The notes under the pieces: generated by a model | Databases searched by the model: none | Told to the model about the DNA's origin: nothing | Seen by the model: only the letters and a program-made list of their open reading frames with translations | Source: Persicaria tinctoria | Taxonomy: Eukaryota > Streptophyta > Magnoliopsida > Caryophyllales > Polygonaceae | DNA: 64,000 bases | Assembly: GCA_037127255.1 (NCBI GenBank) | Contig: JBANSL010000005.1 | Coordinates: 83,209,160-83,273,159, forward strand | Direction: 5' to 3' | Part shown: positions 1-10,471 of the stretch, piece by piece | How positions within the stretch are numbered: the first letter of the stretch is position 1 | Layout: each line of letters begins with the position of its first letter | Program-made: the position numbers and the translations under genes

Positions 1-255
1 TTCAAACGAAAATTGTACAAATTACAGTAATATATGCATTAATTCATTTATACAAGTGGAGATTAATTAATTTGGCATCTTTTACTTGAAACTAAAATAT
101 ACTGTCAAAGAAACGAAGCATGATTGTTTTGTATTGCATCACAGTATGTGCTCTCGTTATGGCAATCAAAAAAAGAGCACTAGTTTGTAATTTAGAGCAA
201 AACAAAAACAAAAACATAATTTCATTAGTCGAAAAGAAACTAAATATGAACTTAC

Positions 256-1035
256 TTGAAACTCAGTCCACCAAAAGTCTTTAACATTCTTAGGAACTTG
301 AGAAAATGAAGGCCATGCTCCGTCAAAGAAAGAGTGTATAGTCTTTTTTATAAAAGCTAAAACTTCATTCTTCTCAAAAAACCTAGAGGGAAATAATTAA
401 TGGACAAATAGCTAGATATTAGAGAGAGGAAACAAACTAAAAAAAAGTCAGATATGTCAAAGAAGAAAAATTTGAACATATTACGTATCTCCGATCGGAT
501 GAATTGTAAGTCTGCCGCGTGCATCAAATAGTTGAGCCGGTGGCAGAACTAGCTCATCCTCATAGCCAACACCCACTCGTGGAAGTTTGTCTAGCAAGTC
601 TGAATCTTCCTCCAATAATTGATTATTGGTATTTACAATGCCTACCACTTCATTTGTTACATTTGATCTTGGCACAACCTCCCCAACAACACCAACAATA
701 GGGGAACTCATTTGTCTAACAACAATGGAGGAGTTGTTGGGCTGCGTAGCACCTAAGGCGGGATTTATGGCAGACGAGGGAATGCGAGGAGCCGAACTCA
801 TATGTTCAACAACAATGGTGGAGTGGCTAGGCTGCGTAGCACCTAAGGCGGGATTTATGGCAGACGAGGGAATGCGAGGAGCCGAACTCATATGTCCAAC
901 AACAATGGTGGAGTTGCTGGGCTGCATAGCACTCAAGGAGGGATTTATGGCAGGCGAGGGAATGCGAGCAATGCTAGAGGATGGAGGCACATGTGAGCTA
1001 GAATTACAACCTATAATCCTTCTCATGGGAGCCAT
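256..1035 (-). pseudogene. En/Spm-type plant transposase gene (Transposase_24), first two exons
   Basis: Exon 1 is 1035-485 (ATG at 1035-1033) and exon 2 is 382-256. The exon 1 donor (GTAATATG), the exon 2 acceptor (TTTCCCTCTAG) and a following donor (GTAAGTTC) keep one reading frame. The joined protein runs from a Ser/Pro-rich N-terminus with 30-residue repeats into RGRLTIHPIGDT and then a Trp/Phe-rich segment (FFDGAWPSFSQVP, VKDFWW). That order is typical of the plant Ptta/En/Spm transposase family (PF03004), associated with CACTA elements. The rest of the gene lies to the left of the window, so I cannot say whether it is intact. No CACTA terminus was found nearby. It could be a domesticated relative or a transposon gene; the family call rests on motif memory only. 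Confidence 0.6.
718..975. repeat. 90-bp in-frame tandem repeat inside transposase exon 1
   Basis: Three copies begin at 718, 808 and 898 (the last partial), each starting AACAACAATGG. The 90-bp period encodes a 30-residue unit (minus strand) containing APRIPSSAINPALGATQP. Copies 1 and 2 are nearly identical and copy 3 has drifted, so the expansion is recent and frame-preserving. Confidence 0.9.
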
Positions 1036-1640
1036 TAATTGATCAAAACTCTCTGCAAACTACCGGGTTATGATCAGCAATTGTGTACTTAATTAAATGG
1101 AGATGTTTATGGTAAGGGGTAGTTGCAGTCGGTTTTCTCAAGTAGTGCTCGGTAATACGTAACCGTTTTGACTTCCCTCCCTACATATTTTCTAAATTTG
1201 ATTCAAATTTTACACTAAAATTTTCAACTCCCTCCATTTATATATTTTTTGCCGGCAAATTGCCTTTCATTTCTTGCGCGGGATCTTGTTAAGAAAAACT
1301 CACTTTCTTTCTATTTTTCTTTTAAAGAAATTAAACTCCCTCTATTATAATTTATAATTTAGAGTAAGAAGTGTAATGATATGTGTTTACTTTCCTAAGT
1401 TTTTCCTTTGGCATGTAATATTGTTTTATATGTTTGTTTGGACATGTATGTGTGTATGATGATTATACAGGTATATTATAGTGTATGTTATACATATATG
1501 TTGCACTATAGTTATATGTCTCGACTGAGTCGTATTGAGCCATTTAGGCTTGATCCTCTAACGAGACTATACTATAGCGGTGTTAAACATATATATATGT
1601 ATAAGCTATACTATATAAACACCTTGTATAAGGTATGATA
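1036..1640. other. Intergenic stretch with no recognised feature
   Basis: AT-rich leader and upstream sequence of the minus-strand transposase gene, then sequence rich in TATATA near 1480-1630. Open frames here are short and show no recognisable protein. The left edge of the Copia 5' LTR probably lies in or just after this stretch, but I could not fix it. Confidence 0.4.
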
Positions 1641-1644
1641 GGAA

Positions 1645-2357
1645 GAACATGATATAACTCGGTATTGGGCCTTAGCCCATTACTGGCCCAAAGATCTCGA
1701 AGCTGGATTGAGCTGGTAGCCCATTACTTGCGACGCGGAGCTGAACCCTACCTCTTTAAGTTGGAACGCGGCGTTTTGGTGTTGGCTCTTGACCTAGATA
1801 TAAAGCCTCTCTTCCTGCCCTGGACGCTTCACACTTCAGCTGCTCTCTTCTCTCTCCTCACAAACGCTCTCTTTGCGCCGATTAGGGTTTCTAGGGTTTG
1901 GAGCTTTCTCTCCTTCTCTTGCCGTCGGATCTTGAGCGCTCGGAGTAGGAAGGCCGCTGGTGGCGTCTCTGGAAGGTGGATCGAGCTCCGGCGTCCTTCT
2001 GGGTGGCCGCTCTCCTCGTCTTCTGAGATCTTGGGTTCTGGAGATCGATTTCTCTATCGATCTTCTGGTTTTATCCCATACAGGGGGATTTCTTCTTCTT
2101 CCTTGTACCCCTGATTCACATGCATGTTAGATTAGGGTTGCTTGCTTTCGTTGCTTGTATCATCCCTTGTACGAACTCTCTTATAGTGGATTCGGCCAAC
2201 TCTTGAGGCCCCGTGGACGTAGGTCATTGACCGAACCACGTAAAATTGCTTGAGTGTTCTTCTGCTTGTGATTCTTCGTTAGATCTTGCTTTATCGCTTT
2301 CGATCTATTACGCTTCCGCTATCCAAAACCGATTTCTAGACGAATCTAGGTTTTACA
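1645..2357 (+). mobile_element. Probable Copia 5' LTR (left edge unresolved)
   Basis: The right edge is inferred from the primer-binding site 3 bases downstream: the LTR should end at ...TTTTACA (2357). A TATA box (GATATAAAG, about 1798) followed by a CT-rich leader fits a U3/R promoter. The left edge may lie anywhere from about 1370 to 1650. There is no 3' LTR in the window to compare with, because the element is truncated at about 5720. Confidence 0.45.
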
Positions 2358-2360
2358 ACG

Positions 2361-2372
2361 TGGTATCAGAGC
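2361..2372 (+). promoter_or_regulatory. Primer-binding site, initiator tRNA-Met type
   Basis: TGGTATCAGAGC is the classic plant Copia primer-binding site complementary to the initiator methionine tRNA. It sits 3 bp after the inferred LTR end and about 340 bp before the gag start. Confidence 0.9.
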
Positions 2373-2671
2373 TTAGTTGTCTCGTTCTTGATTTCCTGGC
2401 TCATTATTGAGTTCTAGGGATAGGGAACGGGTGTAGGGCCTCGGGCTGACCTAAAAGGCGACATCGCTGGTGCAGCACCCCCCCCTGCACGACGTACCAC
2501 ACCCTTGTTTGCTAGATCTAGGGCTTCTGTGCTTGGATCTTGTGTTTTAAGTGCTTCTGATCTTCAAGAATTATTGTTTTTGCTTGACTTGTTAAGATCT
2601 TTGAGAGCACTGTTAGATTCATACTTTCTTGAATCGCTTTTGTGTTTTTAAATCATTTACTAACTGTTTAG

Positions 2672-5600
2672 TTGTTTGACAGGTACAATAAAACAGCTAT
2701 GGGTGATAAAGGCACTTACCTGAAGCCCTTCAATGGCCACGGTGACTTTGCTATGTGGCAGATAAAGATGAAGGCTATTCTGATCAAGGAAAAGTGTTGG
2801 GTTGTTGTATCCAACAAGTTTCCAGAAGGGACATCTAAGGAAAAAAATTTTGAACTAGATCAACAGGCTCACAGTGAAGTTATGCTTCGCTTAAGTGATG
2901 AAGTTGCTAGACAGGTATTGAACCTTGAGACAGCTGGTAAGCTTTGGCTTGGTCTGGAAAGCTTATACTTGGTAAAATCTCTCCCTTCTCGAGTGAATTT
3001 GTTCAATAAACTGTTTGATTTCAAAATGGATGTTTCCTGCCCCTTATCTGATAATCTTGATAAATTTCTGACTATTATTCAAGATTTACAAAGATGTGGT
3101 GACAAAGTTGAGGAAACTCAGCAATGTGTTTTGTTGTTAAATTCTTTGCCCGCTCAATTTGATACTTTTAAAGATGTTGTGCAATACAGTACTGATAAAT
3201 TGGAAAAGAAAGTTATTCTTGAGTCCATTATTCAGAAAAATGATGCTTTAAAGGTCTTTAAAAACAAGTATGAGCTTAAAAATGACCATAAACCTGATAA
3301 CAAGAATGAAGTGCTTGTTGCTAGAGGTAGGTTTAAAGGCAATAAGAATAACAACAACAATAACAACACTAAGCCACCTCAGAAAGATTCCAGTAAAACT
3401 GACAATCATCAAAATGGTAAACCTGATAAATCTCATCTTACGTGTTCTTACTGCTCTAAATCTGGTCACATTGAGAAACATTGCTTTAAGAGGAAGAAAG
3501 ATGAAAGGCTTGCTGGTAAGAAGCCTAATGTCTCTGCTGTGCTTGAATCTCATCCTTATTATACTCATGAAGTACTTGCCTTGTTAAATTCTGGTGACTC
3601 CAATGCTTGGATTTTAGATTCTGGATGTACTATGCATGCTACCTTCCATAAGTCTTGGTTTTCTGACCTTAAATGCTATGATGTTGGTACTGTCATGCTA
3701 GGAGATCATTCTGTGCTTAAAATAAAAGGTGTTGGTTCAGTTGCTTTAAGAATGTTTGACAATGTTGTTAGAGTCATAAAGGATGTTAAATGGGTGCCTG
3801 ATTTAAGAAGGAATTTGTTGTCTGAAAGTGCTCTTGAGGAATTGAAATATGATGTTTACAGTTCTGATGGTGTGAGGATTGTTTCCAAGGATAGTAAACC
3901 TGTGATTAAATGCTTGAGGAAAGCTGGTTTATATGAACTGATTGCTACTCCTGTTGTGAATTCCTCTGCTACTGCTTTTACTGCCATTGATAAGCCTATG
4001 TCTATGCATGATTCTATGTTATGGCATGTTAGGTTAGGTCATATTGGTAATAAAGGCCTTGAGAACTTGTATAAATCTGGTGTTATTCCTGCTAAACCAT
4101 GTTCCATTGAGTTATGTGAAAATTGTGTTTTAGGTAAGCATACTAGAAAAAGTTTCAAATCTTCTGCATTTGTTTCAACTGCTCCCTTGGACTATGTTCA
4201 TTCTGATCTTTGGGGCCCTGCCCAAGTTTCTACTGTTGGTTTAAAGAGATATTTTATGTCATTGATTGATCATTATAGTAGAAAAGTTTGGGTGTTTCTG
4301 TTGAAAACTAAAGATGAAGCTTTTGAAACTTTGAAACATTGGAAATCCATGGTTGAAAAGGAAACTGGCCTATTTGTTAAGTGCTTAAAAACTGACAATG
4401 GTCTTGAGTTTTGTAATTCCTTGTTTGATGCTTATTGTAAACAAAATGGTATTAAAAGGCACTTGACAATTCCTAGAACTCCCCAGCAGAATGGTACTGC
4501 TGAGAGGATGAACAGGACTCTTCTTGAAAAGGCTAGATGCATGCTTATTTCCTCTAGTTTGAAGCATTCTTTGTGGGGTGAAGCTGTTATGACTGCTGCA
4601 TATTTGATAAATAGGACCCCCTCTTCTGTGATTGATTTTAAGACTCCTTATGAATTGTGGTATAAAAGAAAGCCTCACCTTGATCATCTTAAACCTTTTG
4701 GTTGCACTGTATATTCATACATAAATCAAGGTAAGTTGAATCCTAGGTCACAAAAGTGTGTCCTCTTGGGATATCCTCAAGGTGTTAAAGGCTATAAATT
4801 GTTACTTGTTCAACCTGGAGCTTATAAAACTATTGTGAGTAGGAATGTCATCTTTAATGAAAATGAGTTTCACTTTAAAATGACTTCTGTTCCTACTGTG
4901 CATGATGCTAACTTGCAGGAACACAAAGATGATCAGTTCTATGTTCCAAAGAACATTGAATCTGACATTGATGATGAGTTTGATACTGGTTATTCTCCCT
5001 CCCCTCCTCTGACTCTCTCTTCTGTCTCTACCCCTTCTGATTCTGTGGTTGTGCAACCTCACCAATTGGGTGGGGAAGCTAATGAACCTGTTATTGAACC
5101 TGTTTTGCCTTCCTCTTCTGTTTCTCCTATTTCTGTGAATGAGGATAATATTGCTGAATCTGTGTCTGCTTCTGGTTCTGGTTCCTCTAGTTCTACAGTT
5201 GCTGAAAGACATGATCTCACTGATTGGTAGTTGACTAGGGATAGGAGTCCTAGGACTGTCATTCCTAATAAAAGGTTCATAAATAACATTGTTGAGTTTG
5301 CTTGCCTTGTTTCTGATGTGATTAAAGTTTTTACACCTGAAACTTATGAACAAGCTAAAAAGTGTGCTCACTATAAGAATTAGAAAAAGGCTATGGATGA
5401 AGAGATTGAGTCTATGAGAGTTAACCAAACCTGGTCTTTAGTTGCTAAACCTGAAAATGCAAGACTTATTGATTGCAAATGGATTTTTAAGCTTAAAGAT
5501 GGTGTGTCTAAAACTGATCCACCTAGATATAAAGCCAGGCTTGTTGCTAAAGGCTTCACCCAAAGAGAAGGTGAAGACTATAATGAAATCTTTGCTCCAG

Positions 5601-5722
5601 TTGTTAAGTATAAGACTCTTAGGCTCTTACTTGCTATGACTGCTGTGCATGATTTTGAACTTGAGCAAATGGATGTTAAGACTGCCTTCTTGCATGGTGA
5701 CTTGGATGAGACTATCCAAAGT
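2672..5722 (+). pseudogene. Ty1/Copia gag-pol polyprotein, RT truncated, two in-frame stops
   Basis: Polyprotein of a Copia LTR retrotransposon. The gag start is probably the ATG at about 2699 (MGDKGTYLKPFNG); an upstream in-frame ATG is at 2672. In order, numbered from 2672: Gag; CCHC zinc knuckle from residue 257 (CSYCSKSGHIEKHC); aspartic protease DSG at 316; GAG_pre-integrase (LWHVRLGHIG); integrase with Asp512, Asp575 and Glu611, which gives the canonical D-D-35-E spacing; then the start of RVT_2 (KWIFKLKDG, RYKARLVAKGFTQREG, MDVKTAFLHGDL). The frame is never shifted, but TAG codons at 5228 and about 5381 interrupt it; the second replaces an expected Trp. The RT stops at about 5720 before its catalytic YVDD box, and RNase H and the 3' LTR are missing. 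The copy cannot move by itself. Confidence 0.93.
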
Positions 5723-5825
5723 ACTCTTGAAACGAATCATTAATGAATAGTATCAACTATCCAATCAATTAATCTACAATAACCAATTAGAAAAGTGGTG
5801 ACCGGGCATGTTTACAACAACATGT
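5722..5825. other. Scrambled junction between Copia and LINE fragments
   Basis: Immediately after the Copia RT there is TACTCTTGAAACGAA (5722-5736), whose reverse complement lies at 13230-13244. A repeat of CTATCCAA follows at about 5757, then ATAACCAATTAGAAAAGTGG, which recurs in the same orientation at about 13257. Next come AACAACATGTCC and TCCAAAGTATGGACTGCCC, both of which reappear at 14583-14620. The pieces are too short and too shuffled for a simple insertion. Confidence 0.7.
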
Positions 5826-6640
5826 CCAAAGTATGGACTGCCCATGTTTGATCATGGGAGACCTAAATGAAATCCAAAATAGCTCAGAAAAAGAAGGTGG
5901 GGTGGAACCTCATCCGAATCGATATAGAATTCTCACGACATTAAAAGACAATTGCTACTTACAGGAAGTACCTGCAATCGGGAATAGGTTCACTTGGAGG
6001 AAAAATAGATGTGAAACTAATAACATCCTTGAGAAACTTGACAGAACCCTTATACAAGAACCGATACTCGACTGGTTCCCAAATATTAAAACAAAAAACC
6101 ATGCATTTACATCATCAGATCACTGTCCAATTGTGACCGATCTAGACAACCTAGAACAATACAAAGCACAACCGTTTAGATTTGAAAAGATGTGGTTAGA
6201 AAGGTAGGACTATAGGAATATTGTAACACAGGCATGGCGAGCCCAATACCCTGGCTCGCACATGTACAACCTAGTTAAGAAAACTCAAAACTTGAAAAGA
6301 CTGACAAAAGAATGAAATAAAAAAAAACATTTGGGAATATCTTCAGACAATTAAAAGAAATAGATGACCAACTGATAGAAATCCAAAACAATAGACCACT
6401 TCAGCAATCACGAGCCGAACTTAAAAAACAGAACAGAATCATAAAAAAGAAAGAGGAAATCCTCAACTTTCACAAACAATACTAGAGTCAAAGAGCAAAA
6501 ATTAGGCACCTTAAATTATCAGACACAAATTCTGGATACTTTCACAAGGTGGCAAAAGGAAGAAGGAATAGGAAAAATATCAAAGAAATCTCTAATGCGG
6601 GAGGAGTAACGATATCGGGAGAAGAAAACACTAGAACAAA
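5826..6640 (+). pseudogene. LINE A: L1-like ORF2 fragment (endonuclease C-terminal half and linker)
   Basis: The frame at 5833-6207 carries the C-terminal part of an apurinic-type endonuclease: LIMGDLNEI, GNRFTWRK, EKLDRTL and SSDHCPI (with the catalytic Asp-His). The similarity continues through the linker before the RT (QAWRAQYPGS, SQRAKIRHLKLSDTNSGYFHKVA) but with several stops and frameshifts. It ends at about 6640, before any RT motif. Both ends are truncated, and there is no poly-A or TSD. It is the same family as LINEs D and E at the right of the window, but more decayed than either. Confidence 0.85.
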
Positions 6641-6904
6641 ATGCTATCTAAAGGTACTTGCGGATTAATGTGCGTGAATTTGGAATTTGGAATTTGGAAT
6701 TTGGAATTTGGGTTAGGGTTGAATGTGCGTCGTGAATTTGCTTGTTGCTTTGTTCTTCATTTTGATTGAATTTGAAATAGCCATTGATTGGAATTTGGAA
6801 TTTGTTCTGTCTGATAGAAAACTGTTACTGAATATGAATGTAACAGCTAATTGTTACTGAAATATGGATGCAACTGTAAATGCTATCTAAAGGTACTTGC
6901 GGAT
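6641..6904. repeat. 25-bp direct repeats flanking a ~214-bp segment
   Basis: A 25-bp sequence beginning ATGCTATCTAAAGG is present exactly at 6641-6665 and 6880-6904. Between the copies is a 214-bp AT-rich segment with a GGAATTT simple repeat (about 6680-6715). The direct repeats could be the TSD of a small insertion or a local duplication. The left copy starts exactly where LINE A ends. Confidence 0.6.
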
Positions 6905-8781
6905 CATATATACTCACATTTTGTTCTCTCACTAGCTAATTCTTTGAAGCTTATGGATATTCTGACTTTGCTCTTTTGGTATTCTATCTAGAGCAAACAC
7001 TAACTGGGATATGATAAAATGTAATTGAGGTTTTAACACAATACACTTTTTTGTATAGGCAGATGATATTTGAAGCTAATTGATTTTCTTCACCTTTCAT
7101 GCACTATTGTTGTTAAGGCTGGGAGCAGCTGCTACATTTTTTTGCTTGCGGGTTGATTTAGTTTCCACCTTCGCTTATTTGATATCTGGGCATTTGCAGT
7201 GTTGTGAGGGGAAGGAGTTTAGCTTATACGAAAACACCATTTTTCATATTTTATAAAAAATAAATCTCATTACACAAAAGATCCGTAACATATTTTTCAT
7301 ATTTTATAAAAAATAAATCTCATTATTTGTCAAATATTGCATGTACATAATCACCCATTATTTACAAAATTTTGCACAAATCCACTATCTTATTATGTGA
7401 ACAAAAATAGTTAACCTATACATTATAAAAAAATACTTTGTAAAACCATACTTTGTGTAAAACCACCCTTTATGCTTTAAAAAATGCACAAAATCATTTC
7501 TTGTGTAATAAAAGAAGGTGTTATTCATTTCTTTTGTTTGGAATACATAAAACCTAATAAAATAAGAATGATTAATCTCTTATTATATTTTTCTTTTACA
7601 AGAAGAAAAATTAATAAATAAAATTTACTTTTCTTTTTCAAAAAAATTATAATCAAGCATTTGGTTAAATTGATCAATCACATTTAGAAATGTTTAAAGT
7701 TAATGAGATATAAGTTAAATATTGTTTTGAAAAATAATATGTTTTAAAAATATTGCAATAAAAAATTTTGGAAATATTGCAATAAAAATTTTGGAAATAT
7801 TGATCAATCACATTTACAAATATTGCAATAAAAGTTAATGTGATTTTGTAAAATTTTAAAAAATAAAGTTGGTTTTGTCACTTTTGTGTTGAATTTTGTT
7901 AATTAATATGTAGTTTTGTTCAATGTTAAAAGTAAATGGGCATATTTATGAAAAAATAAAAATAATGGGTGGTTTTATTCATTAAAAAGAAGAAACTATG
8001 AGTTTTGGGCATGGGCCGGACTTTTGACAAAACTCAGGGGTACCATCCGGACAAAAAAAAAGTGTGGGACACCATCCGAAATTGTCAAAAACTGGGGGTA
8101 CCAAACGAAATTTCCCAAAAAGAAAATATATGAATGGTTCTCTTAGACGAAGAGGTAATCCCTTATATTAATTACACCTTATTTTAATTTAATGTAATTG
8201 ATGCAGTTTTGATTAAAGTATTAACTTTTCCCTCTTTGAATTGTACATCAGGATTTGATGAATGAAGCCATGGTTCCATTCCATCTCAATTATTTTAATT
8301 GACAAAGGCTATCAATTTTATTTTTAAAAAAATCTATCTTCTACCCACTACAATTTTACAACACAATATAATTACAAAACTCATTACTTTAATTACTTAA
8401 TATATAGATTCAATTCATTATCTTCGGTACGTGTTCCAAATTTTATTATTTTGCAAGATATTATATATTAATGTGTAAGTGCGGGCATATATGCACAATG
8501 ATGCACAACTTATAATATATCATGGTGAACATTTTGCACGAGTAAAGGTGACATTAATACAATTTCACAAAATATTTATAATACGTGTTAAATTTATATG
8601 ATAAAATTTTACAAAAGAATTTATTTTATTGCTCAAAATCCATCATTATATATTACTATTATATATTACTATGTACATGCTATATTTTGTTATCTTATTT
8701 AACGATCTCACTTATATTTATAAATCTATCCAATATGTAAATATACTCCGTACATGCATATGTATAAAAAGATGTATAAAA

Positions 8782-8782
<1 letters not shown>
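6905..8782. other. AT-rich non-coding stretch
   Basis: No protein-like frame is seen. It contains a local duplication of an ATTTTATAAAAAATAAATC segment (about 7240 and 7298) and a reiterated GGAAATATTG / TTGCAATAAAA stretch (7750-7830). GGGTACCATCCG-type wording at 8035-8110 looks like decayed transposon DNA. I see nothing else supportable. Confidence 0.4.

Positions 8783-8845
<63 letters not shown>
8783..8845. repeat. (AT)n microsatellite
   Basis: About 30 uninterrupted AT dinucleotides. It produces spurious Tyr-Ile open frames on the plus strand. Confidence 0.98.
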
Positions 8846-8848
<3 letters not shown>

Positions 8849-8896
8849 CATTTATTTCTCATCAATTTTTTTAAGGACGATCTTTCATACATGGAT

Positions 8897-8984
8897 AATA
8901 ATTTTATTTGATCTAAAAAGATATATAAAAAGAGATCAAATAATTTTATTTGATCTAAAAAAATATATAAAAAGAGATCAAATA
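8897..8984. repeat. Two-copy ~43-bp palindromic tandem repeat
   Basis: Two near-identical units, each containing TTTGATCTAAAAA and AAAGAGATCAAA, which are partly complementary within the unit. Confidence 0.75.
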
Positions 8985-10470
8985 TACTACGAAAAACATT
9001 CGTGTTTATACTACAAAATAACACAAGTGAAAATATAAAAAAATATCAAAAAATCTAGGGGAATTTGCTAAAATAACCCTTTTGGGGGAAATCTTTGCAT
9101 GCCTAACCCAATCCGAAAAATTTTTGCTAAAAAGCGGATATCCGCTTACAAGTGTAGCCGGTAACAAGTCATATTGTGGGAGACAACTGGACAAAAAGCT
9201 GACGGGGAGAGAGAGATGAGAGAGGAATGAAAAAAAAGAAAAAGAAAAGCATGTGAGAGATGGAATTAAAAAGTATAACTCCTCAGAGTGGTATTAATGA
9301 GAGGAGAGAGAGTGTTGAGAAGAGCCGAAGAGGAGAAAGAAAAAACAACCCACTTTTTCAGAAAGTGCTGAAAGAAAGAAAGAGAAAAAACAACCCACTT
9401 TTTTCAGAAAAAGCAACTCACGTTTTGCCACCAGCTTTTATACATGTCACCCGTTTATGTCAACATTCCAACCTCATCGTTTGTATATGACACTAGTTAA
9501 TATTTACTTGCCACTAGTGAGATTTTCTCCACTTTCATCATTCATCCATTATAGCTATTGGGTCAATTTTCACTACTTTATCTAAACTTAGAGCAAGACA
9601 ACGAGAAATAGCAAGCAAATTAATAAAGAAATAATTTTAGGGGTTTTTTGCTAAGTGGCCATTTTGGGTCCAATTTTTAAGTCATAGGCCACAAGGGTGG
9701 CAATATTAGGTAATATGCCATTTTTTCCAATTTTACCCCTACTATTATATTTTTTATTTCCCCTTCCCGTGCTTCTTCTTCCCCATCTAATTGAGGCAAA
9801 CAATGGATGGAGGCGGAGGCGTGTTCCCGTGCTTCTTCTCCCCGTCGCGAACGCCGCCACAACACAATCACCGATCGTCGGCGCCGCCACCACCGCACCG
9901 TCCTCAATTGAAGGCCGAATCGAAGCTCACAACCGAGCCCTCCTCCATTGAAGGCCGAATCGAAGCTCCTCGTGCACCCTAAATCACGTTCGATCCTAAA
10001 TCGAAGCCTTCTACCCGCTCAATCACGTTCTACATCTCTCAAGGATGGTTTTCGTGCAAAAACCCCTCTCAAATTTATACAAAATCGCTAACCGCCATTG
10101 TTGGACACCTTGGAACTTCGTGAAACATCCGCTTAGCAGCCCCTGTTCAAGCATTCGTCGCGTTTTGTAAGATCATCCTTCGACCAAATAAACACAACGA
10201 GACTGAAGTAGAGATTGCACTCGTCAGTTTGATAGGTCATACGCGTCAAACGGAGCTCTGTGTAAGGAGAACGAGCCGTCGGAAGATCGGCGAAAATCAC
10301 TGTTGAAGGCCTGCTCGAAATGGGGGAAGAAGAAGAAGAATTACGCCAAACCTCCCAGACTTTCTGTTTTTTATAAAATATGCCCCTGTGTTAATTTCTA
10401 AAATTTCAGAAATTATCCCGCAATTATAGAAGTTGTTCTAACTCGCATAATCTCCGTTAAAAAATTAAAA
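8985..10470. other. Non-coding stretch with purine-rich and short duplicated segments
   Basis: Short open frames (for example 9260-9490, 9697-9982) have no recognisable family. A duplicated AAAACAACCCACTTTT segment lies at about 9345 and 9385. A duplicated AAGGCCGAATCGAAGCTC lies at about 9911 and 9952, in a Pro/Arg-rich pseudo-coding stretch. Wording such as TTTTTTGCTAAGTGGCCATT (9649-9668) and AAAATATGCCCCTG (about 10376) is typical of decayed plant DNA transposons, but I could not define termini. Confidence 0.35.
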
Positions 10471-10471
10471 A

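Noticed and set aside
5059..5428. Minus-strand open frames over the Copia pol gene
   Set aside because: They are shadows of the plus-strand polyprotein with no independent similarity.
8629..9038. Tyr-Ile-repeat open frames
   Set aside because: They are translation of an (AT)n microsatellite.
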